Part shown: piece by piece, positions 6,242 to 10,328 of the stretch | Layout of the letters: each line of letters opens with the position of its first letter | How positions within the stretch are numbered: position 1 is the first letter of the stretch | Assembly (NCBI GenBank): GCA_023356515.1 | Contig: JAKQYG010000104.1 | Coordinates: 1-10,328, forward strand | Source of the DNA: Trichodesmium sp. MAG_R04 | GTDB taxonomy: Bacteria > Cyanobacteriota > Cyanobacteriia > Cyanobacteriales > Microcoleaceae | DNA: 10,328 bases | Direction of reading: 5' to 3' | The notes under the pieces: model-generated | The model's database searches: none | What the model was told of the DNA's origin: nothing | Seen by the model: the letters and a program-made list of their open reading frames with translations, nothing else | Made by a program: the position numbers and the translations under genes

Positions 6242-7156
6242 ATGCCAAGAAGTAATAAACCACAATTACAATCTCCACCATTTAGTATTAATGATTTTAA
6301 AGTTGCTTTTGATTGCCCGCGTTTGTTTTATTTGAAACATAATTTTGGAGGCGATTATTCATTTTTACCAAAAGATTATATCCAAGAAATTGATAATGCT
6401 TTTCTTGATTTAGCTAATCATTTGATAAATATGATTTGGCAAGAATCTAGAATTCAAGTTTTGTTTACAGGGAAATTTGAAGGGTTGGTTGTAGGAGCGA
6501 TCGCCAATCAAATACAACAATTATTTTATGAGTTTATTTTCTTTCCTTATTTACAAACCCTTATTAAAAATGATTCTACTTTAGGAACGGCACTATATCA
6601 AGTTTGGCAGGTATTAACTAAACTAATTTTTAATATATCTGAAATTATTGTTAAAAATAGGCGTTACTGCCATGAAAATGTTGTAGTTCGTCGCACATTA
6701 ATTACGGCAGAAATCCCACTAGATTATACTTTTAAAAAACCATATAGTAAGATTCAAAAATTAACGGAAAAAGTTAATAATTTAATTTTTGATTTTGAGT
6801 CTCGCCGTTTATATATAGTTCATTATCAAACTTATGAAACTGTAGAAGCATTCTCTCAGTTAATGGCGCTTGCTCTCTATAGTTTTTTACTGAAACAAAA
6901 GAAAAAAGTTCCTGTTGATGCTATTGTTTATTGGGTTTTGCCTAAGCTGGGAAAGTATAATCACTCATGGGAAAAGCTGGAGAATATGGTGGAGAGTTTA
7001 GTTCCCGGTAAGTTAGAGAAGATGCAAGAGTGGTTAAAATGGGAGAAGTTTCAACCTGAGCCACCTCCACCTACAGAGAAAGAGTATTTGTGTGATATTT
7101 GCCCTCAGAAGGAAAAGTGTCAGAGTTTTTTTGAGAGGGGTAAAGTAGAGGGGTAA
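6242..7156 (+). CDS. RecB/Cas4-like PD-(D/E)XK-fold protein with 4Fe-4S cysteines, active site apparently lost
   Basis: The 304-residue protein has DCPRLFYLKH near its N-terminus (C25) and CDICPQKEKC near its C-terminus (C284, C287, C293). This C-x258-C-x2-C-x5-C layout matches the 4Fe-4S-stapled nuclease fold of Cas4 and AddB. The core NLIFDFESRRLYIV-HYQT (180-197), then FSQLMALALYSFLL (204-217), follows RecB-family motifs GxxD, (D/E)xK and QLxxYxxLL. But N179 sits where the motif Asp is expected, H194 where Asp/Glu is expected and Q196 where Lys is expected. Each is one base change from the catalytic codon. The fold and cluster therefore look kept while metal-dependent cleavage is probably lost. 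It follows the ATPase after 721 repeat-rich bases; no good ribosome site is seen. A HIP1 site lies within the gene. No other cas genes are present, so it is not assigned as cas4. Confidence 0.72.
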   Translation: MPRSNKPQLQSPPFSINDFKVAFDCPRLFYLKHNFGGDYSFLPKDYIQEIDNAFLDLANHLINMIWQESRIQVLFTGKFEGLVVGAIANQIQQLFYEFIFFPYLQTLIKNDSTLGTALYQVWQVLTKLIFNISEIIVKNRRYCHENVVVRRTLITAEIPLDYTFKKPYSKIQKLTEKVNNLIFDFESRRLYIVHYQTYETVEAFSQLMALALYSFLLKQKKKVPVDAIVYWVLPKLGKYNHSWEKLENMVESLVPGKLEKMQEWLKWEKFQPEPPPPTEKEYLCDICPQKEKCQSFFERGKVEG

Positions 7157-7268
7157 ATCAAATCATAAGTTAGAATTCAGAATTTATTAAGGAAGAAGAA
7201 AGAAGGAAGACCGGAATTGGTTATGAATATTGAGAAAAAGGATAGTTTATAGTAAAAATGAAAATCAT

Positions 7269-7477
7269 AATACCATTTCTCCATGAAGTTGCGCTTAATA
7301 ATAGATAACAGCTACCAGTATAGCACTCGAAGCAAAGGTTAGGACATTACTAAATGCTAAAATTCAGTCAGAGATTACTTCTGACTTCTTACTTACCCGT
7401 AGTGCGATACTTCGACTGCTATAAAATTCAGGTCTAGCTAAGTAATTATTAAGCGCATTGTTCACAGAAATGGTATT
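7269..7477. repeat. 209-bp nested inverted-repeat (MITE-like or cruciform) element
   Basis: The outer arms are 7269-7302 and 7445-7477. Read inward they share AATACCATTTCT, then a short variable part, then TGCGCTTAATAAT. Inner arms TATAGCACTCGAAG (7319-7332) and CTTCGACTGCTATA (7410-7423) pair at 13 of 14 positions. At the centre GTCAGA (7367-7372) pairs with TCTGAC (7380-7385). Three concentric stems make the whole element foldable. There is no coding capacity. It is most likely a MITE or dispersed structured repeat; a noncoding RNA is possible. Confidence 0.8.
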
Positions 7478-7504
7478 AGGCGTTCGCGGAGCGTCGCGTT
7501 AGCC
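7478..7504. repeat. GC-rich dispersed repeat (GGCGTTCGCGGAGCGT type)
   Basis: GGCGTTCGCGGAGCGTCGCG followed by TTAGCC is a GC-rich island in AT-rich DNA. The core GCGTTCGCGGAGCG is one I recognise as a dispersed repeat family in Nostocales intergenic regions. It abuts the right arm of the inverted-repeat element, so one may have inserted into or hitch-hiked with the other. Confidence 0.65.
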
Positions 7505-7599
7505 GTATTGCATAAAGCTATAGTAAAGATAGTCAAAATTATCATGCACTCATGCACTATATATAGCGCCTTTGTGTAAGTCCTGACCAATAAGAGTAG

Positions 7600-7627
7600 A
7601 TAAGGACGTTGCATGCAACGTCCTTAT
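7600..7627. repeat. Perfect 28-bp palindrome
   Basis: The half-site ATAAGGACGTTGCA (7600-7613) is followed at once by its exact reverse complement (7614-7627). The core ACGTTGCATGCAACGT is a dispersed cyanobacterial palindrome known to me mainly with flanks other than these. Its symmetry has no loop, so it suits a recombination or protein-binding site, or a REP-like element, better than a terminator. Confidence 0.75.
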
Positions 7628-7826
7628 AAAGGAACAGGGAATTATAGAGAAGGTAGTCGAATGTATTTGTCCCTTAATTTTTCTGCCATGGGAGCACCAA
7701 AAATACTAATTTTTTTAGTCTTGAAGGACCAAAAACTAAATACTTTTTTCGAACCTAAAAATGCTAAAACCTTTGTTTTTCAATATTTTTTTCCTCTTTC
7801 CTAACTTGAATTAATGGGAAGTTTTG

Positions 7827-8867
7827 CTAAACATCATGTTCTTTAAAAGTTAGATAAAATTTGGTCTTATCATATAAATGACACTTATCTGTTATTTCTT
7901 TGATTAAAGACCAAGAAAATTTAGTTTCATAAAGTTTATCTCCCCAATTATCTTTCAAAATTTGATGTGCTTGTCTCAAATTATATGAAGGAATTCCTGT
8001 TGAGACATGATGGGGAATATGTACATTAATATCATGGCAAAGAAACTCTACCCAACGGGGATAATCACAATGTACTGTACCAAATAGTTGAGCTTCCAAT
8101 TCATTCCACTCTTCCGCAGGAGTAAAGGGAATTTCTGGTACTGTGTGGTGAACAATAGTAAATGTACTCATCCAGAAATGGTAGACTAACCAGGGCATTA
8201 ACCAAAACTTGGCTAAACCCCATAGACCAATTGTAGCTATTAATAAAGGAAAGGCGATCGCGCTAAACCCAAAAACTACCAATGCAGAAAACTTGATATT
8301 TTCCCTATCCTTTTTGTCAAATTTTCTCCAATCAAAATGCACAAGTGCCCAGTGAGCAATAGAAGCTAACCACCAAAGTTTACCACGCATAAACCTATAC
8401 ACTAACTGCATAAAACTACTAGCAGCCTTATAATTTTCTGGATACCAAGGTTGCCAAGCATTGTCTTCACCCATCTTATTCGTATGTTTGTGGTGATGAT
8501 TATGGCCTATTCGCCAACCATGAAAGGGATAAATTAAGGGTAAAAACATCAAGTGACCAACTAGATCATTTACCCACCTACGTTTAGCAAAGGAACGATG
8601 GCCGCAGTCATGAGCAATGACAAAAAACCCCGTTAATGCAGTGCCAGTGAAAATCCAAAGTAGGGGCAATAGAAACCAAGGTGTAATTATTAGCCCCCAA
8701 TAACCTAAAACAACCATAAATATATTGGTTATCACCATTGTCCATGTTTTCCATCGATTTTTGATGAAAACTTCACTAGGCAGAGTTTTGACAATATCTT
8801 TTATCTTTAGTTGGTGGTTTTGAATATTAGAATTTTCATGAGCGGATGCTCCAACTAATACAGTCAT
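7827..8867 (-). CDS. desA: Acyl-lipid delta-12 fatty-acid desaturase
   Basis: DesA introduces the second double bond at delta-12 of oleate esterified in membrane glycerolipids. It is an integral di-iron enzyme of thylakoid and plasma membranes using ferredoxin. From the ATG at 8867 the protein has 346 residues, near the usual 350. The three histidine boxes are intact: HDCGH (86-90), HNHHH (122-126) and HIPHH (283-287). Segments such as GTALTGFFVIAHDCGHRSFA, RWVNDLVGHLMFLPLIYPFH, PWLVYHFWMSTFTIVHHT and GTVHCDYPRWVEFLCHDIN follow Synechocystis DesA closely. Hydrophobic spans lie at about 44-90 and 193-233. The frame stays open upstream to a TTG at 8954, but that 29-residue extension has no family similarity, so I chose 8867. 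Only a weak GGGAAA precedes it. The gene carries a HIP1 site and stands alone. Confidence 0.95.
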   Translation of the reverse strand: MTVLVGASAHENSNIQNHQLKIKDIVKTLPSEVFIKNRWKTWTMVITNIFMVVLGYWGLIITPWFLLPLLWIFTGTALTGFFVIAHDCGHRSFAKRRWVNDLVGHLMFLPLIYPFHGWRIGHNHHHKHTNKMGEDNAWQPWYPENYKAASSFMQLVYRFMRGKLWWLASIAHWALVHFDWRKFDKKDRENIKFSALVVFGFSAIAFPLLIATIGLWGLAKFWLMPWLVYHFWMSTFTIVHHTVPEIPFTPAEEWNELEAQLFGTVHCDYPRWVEFLCHDINVHIPHHVSTGIPSYNLRQAHQILKDNWGDKLYETKFSWSLIKEITDKCHLYDKTKFYLTFKEHDV

Positions 8868-9221
8868 AAATTGTTTAAGTTTCCCGTTTTTTTTAATAAT
8901 TATGCAGTAAATTTGCGATTCAACTATTTGGAAGGTCAGGGAGTTAGTGTACAAATCTTAATGGAACTTAGATATTTTCTGGATAGAACAATGTTTAAAA
9001 GTCATTATAGGCAAGGGAATTACGGCAAAAGCCTAAAAATGAATAGAACCTTTGGTAATAAAGGAATCATTCATTTTTTCAGTAAAAACTTTTATCCATC
9101 TATAATTTGAGCCTATTTTTTACTACTGTTTTGTGTAAGTCCCATTAGTTAGTAAGTTTTATTTGTTCAAAACAACCCTGCATGTAGCAAAACTCTTCTT
9201 TTATATATAGTGTATTTTTTG
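8868..9221. other. desA upstream region
   Basis: This 354-base AT-rich stretch contains no supported gene. It holds the putative desA promoter (-10 at 9004-9009), a GGC-AAAA-GCC mini-hairpin (9024-9033), and TTTGTGTAAGTCC (9130-9142), which is repeated at 7571-7583. Confidence 0.5.
9004..9009 (-). promoter_or_regulatory. Possible -10 element for desA
   Basis: Read on the minus strand, this is TATAAT in the context GCCTATAATGAC. It would give a 5' leader of about 130 bases before the ATG at 8867. No good -35 box is found at 16-18 bases, so the site is tentative. A long leader would fit the known post-transcriptional cold regulation of desaturases, but that is inference. Confidence 0.3.
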
Positions 9222-9480
9222 TAATTAGGGTCTGCTGAAAAAGTATTTTCAGGGAAGAAGCAAGGGGTAGTAGATAGAGAATAGGAAATCAGAAGTTAGG
9301 AGAAATGGCAATTAAAGAGGAGAGAATAGCCAGAATTGTCCCTTGTTTTTTGCCATAGTCAGCCCAAAATCCTAGCTTTTTGAGTAAGAACAACTGATTT
9401 TCTAGTACTTTCTGCGACCCGAATCAGCCTAAAGCCTTTCTCTACCAATCCTTTTAGAATTAATCAGCAAGCCCTAATTA
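9222..9480. mobile_element. 259-bp MITE-like element with 17-bp terminal inverted repeats
   Basis: The left end TAATTAGGGTCTGCTGA (9222-9238) is mirrored at 9464-9480 (reverse complement TAATTAGGGCTTGCTGA), 15 of 17 matching. TAATTA is its own complement, so it may be a target duplication with GGGYYTGCTGA as the true repeat. Just inside the left end CTGAAAA/TTTTCAG forms a hairpin. The interior has no supported ORF. A second, truncated left end lies at 5820. It ends 31 bases past the stop of the small gene at 9512-9763. Confidence 0.75.
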
Positions 9481-9511
9481 TTTTATATATTCACACTGCC
9501 AATTGATTGAC

Positions 9512-9763
9512 TTATTTTTTAACCTGTAAGACCAAGTTTCGTTCTCTGATGGTTCGTAATTCTAATAAGAGAGTTTCTATTTCTGCCTCAAGATGAAGCA
9601 ATTTAATTTGTTGATCTGTTTGATATAAGGACTTCATCTTTTCTGAGGCAAGGGTTTGATTGGTTGATTTTCCTGAAGCATTTACTCTTGTAGCAGTATC
9701 TAAAAAAGGATAAGATCTGGACAAACTAGATGTGCTCTCAGAAATCAGTAAGTTACTAGCCAT
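9512..9763 (-). CDS. Small cyanobacterial coiled-coil protein, function unknown
   Basis: The 83-residue product has a Ser/Thr-rich, probably disordered N-terminal half (residues 1-45) and a helical second half, YQTDQQIKLLHLEAEIETLL continuing to LELRTIRER (47-75), with leucines spaced as in a coiled coil. It lacks cysteines, a signal peptide and a membrane segment. The motif TDQQ-x-KLLHL-x-AE resembles small conserved proteins seen in other cyanobacteria, but I cannot give it a function. It is transcribed divergently from thrC with 300 bases between. The only ribosome-site candidate is a weak GTGGG 5-9 bases before the ATG. AT-rich boxes resembling TATAAT lie upstream (9795-9807). Confidence 0.7.
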   Translation of the reverse strand: MASNLLISESTSSLSRSYPFLDTATRVNASGKSTNQTLASEKMKSLYQTDQQIKLLHLEAEIETLLLELRTIRERNLVLQVKK

Positions 9764-9933
9764 TTATACCCACTTAAAATTATTTTTCTTTAAGATTATA
9801 GATTATAATAAGTTAAGCTATTTAAACTTAATTCAATCAAAATAATCTCCAAAAATTAATTAGGATTTGGGTTAAAAATTAGCCAATACTAGACAGTGCC
9901 GAAAATCTTGCCGCTTTTTGGGAATAGTTAATA

Positions 9934-9948
9934 GGCCATGGGCCATGG
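9934..9948. repeat. Two-copy heptamer repeat (GGCCATG)
   Basis: GGCCATGGGCCATGG is two tandem GGCCATG units plus one base, and each unit contains an NcoI-like CCATGG. It resembles a minimal short tandem heptamer repeat of the kind common in Nostocales. Confidence 0.5.
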
Positions 9949-10003
9949 TTAATCGATGAAGAAAAGTTCTAAGGCTGATTTACCCCCTTGCGAAGTATCA
10001 GCT

Positions 10004-10009
10004 TATAAT
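10004..10009 (+). promoter_or_regulatory. Possible -10 element for thrC
   Basis: TATAAT sits 54 bases before the thrC ATG. No clear -35 box lies at the normal spacing (the closest, TTGCGA, is only 10 bases away), so this is a weak call. Confidence 0.3.
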
Positions 10010-10063
10010 TCATCTAATTCTAGTCTGAAGAGTAGTTAAAGTAAACAATTCAAAACTTTAAAG

Positions 10064-10328
10064 ATGACCTTAACATTGTCCCCTTCTCAGTTAAAATTAC
10101 AAAGTTGGCCGGGTTTGATCGAGGCTTATAGATCCTATCTACCGGTGACTGAAGAAACTCCTGTGGTGTCACTGCAAGAAGGCAATACTCCCTTGATTCC
10201 TGTGCCAACGATCGCCCATCAAGTAGGTAGACAGGTAGAAGTATTTGTTAAATATGATGGCCTTAATCCCACAGGTAGTTTCAAAGATAGGGGCATGACT
10301 TTAGCCATATCTAAAGCTAAAGAGGCAG
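10064..10328 (+). CDS. thrC: Threonine synthase, N-terminal part (3' end outside window)
   Basis: Threonine synthase is the PLP enzyme converting O-phosphohomoserine and water to threonine and phosphate, the last step of threonine biosynthesis in the cytoplasm. The 88 residues visible run from MTLTLSPSQL through YRSYLPVTEETPVVSLQEGN and end in GLNPTGSFKDRGMTLAISKA. The motif LQEGNTPLIPV is the family's early substrate/phosphate-side motif. NPTGSFKDRG contains the lysine (K74) that forms the Schiff base with PLP. The start at 10064 gives the usual short leader before WPGLIEAYR. TAAAG just before the ATG is the only ribosome-site candidate. The frame is intact to the right edge. Confidence 0.95.
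   Translation, partial: MTLTLSPSQLKLQSWPGLIEAYRSYLPVTEETPVVSLQEGNTPLIPVPTIAHQVGRQVEVFVKYDGLNPTGSFKDRGMTLAISKAKEA

Larger units (their letters stand above)
7157..7826. other. 670-base convergent intergenic repeat hotspot
   Basis: This gap lies between the nuclease-like gene (+) and desA (-), which converge. It contains a nested inverted-repeat element (7269-7477), a GC-rich dispersed repeat directly attached to it (7478-7504), a short CATGCACT tandem (about 7543-7558) and a 28-bp palindrome (7600-7627). From 7630 to 7826 the DNA is AT-rich, and I see neither a coding region nor a clear desA terminator. Confidence 0.6.
9764..10063. other. Divergent promoter region between the small gene and thrC
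   Basis: This 300-base region must carry promoters for both divergent genes. On the minus strand TATAAT occurs at 9795-9800 and 9802-9807, about 35 bases before the small gene. A heptamer repeat lies at 9934-9948, and a possible thrC -10 lies at 10004-10009. No ORF is supported. Confidence 0.5.

Noticed and set aside
3526..7156. Tn7/CAST-like transposition genes (TnsC plus TnsA)
   Set aside because: The ATPase is far longer than TnsC, no TnsB integrase or TniQ is present, and the RecB-fold protein has Cas4/AddB-type Fe-S cysteines, not a TnsA layout.
6242..7156. Assignment as cas4
   Set aside because: Fe-S layout is similar, but there is no cas1, cas2 or CRISPR array and the catalytic residues seem absent.
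7613..7804. Plus-strand 63-codon open frame beginning inside the 28-bp palindrome
   Set aside because: Start is part of a dispersed repeat; the product has no domain features or ribosome site.
8868..8954. 29-residue N-terminal extension of desA from a TTG
   Set aside because: The DesA family begins near the ATG at 8867 and the extension has no similarity to it.
8871..9110. Plus-strand 79-codon open frame upstream of desA
   Set aside because: AT-rich, no family similarity, no ribosome site, opposite the desA leader.

Overview
The window looks like a chromosomal segment of a filamentous, probably nostocalean cyanobacterium. It is AT-rich, carries two HIP1 octamers (GCGATCGC at 6497-6504 and 8254-8261), encodes a cyanobacterial-type acyl-lipid fatty-acid desaturase (DesA), and has a dense load of IS200/IS605 debris, MITE-like foldbacks, heptamer repeats and dispersed palindromes between genes, as is common in Nostocales. 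There are no rRNA or tRNA genes and no CRISPR array. Genus cannot be decided from the sequence alone.

Layout. 2-289 (+) is the C-terminal tail of a gene entering from the left, probably a glycosyltransferase. 633-1331 (-) encodes a coiled-coil/low-complexity protein ending in a Rho-N/SAP-like helical module; it contains two separate in-frame tandem duplications. 1379 to about 2190 (-) is a badly frameshifted tnpB relic with its hairpin right end just upstream of the Rho-N-like gene. 2465-7156 (+) holds three co-directional genes: a protein with three apparent winged-helix modules, a 664-aa P-loop ATPase with a C-terminal winged helix, and a RecB/Cas4-like PD-(D/E)XK-fold protein with four cysteines placed as for a 4Fe-4S cluster. 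They are separated by 248 bp and 721 bp of noncoding, foldback-rich DNA. 7157-7826 is a repeat hotspot (a 209-bp nested inverted repeat, a GC-rich dispersed repeat, a perfect 28-bp palindrome). 7827-8867 (-) is desA. 9222-9480 is a MITE-like element. 9512-9763 (-) is a small coiled-coil protein, divergent from thrC (threonine synthase), which starts at 10064 and runs off the right edge.

How the parts may work together. The WH protein, ATPase and nuclease-like protein read as one functional module: DNA recognition, an ATP-driven motor or switch, and a RecB-fold Fe-S protein. This is the kind of set found in DNA repair or defence islands, but no named system fits and no helicase or methylase is present here. 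The last gene keeps the fold signature and Fe-S cysteines, yet at the positions where D, (D/E) and K are expected it has N179, H194 and Q196. It may therefore be a catalytically dead nuclease, repurposed or decaying, and the repeat invasion between the three genes fits erosion of a former operon. desA (membrane lipid unsaturation) and thrC (threonine synthesis) are housekeeping genes unrelated to this module.
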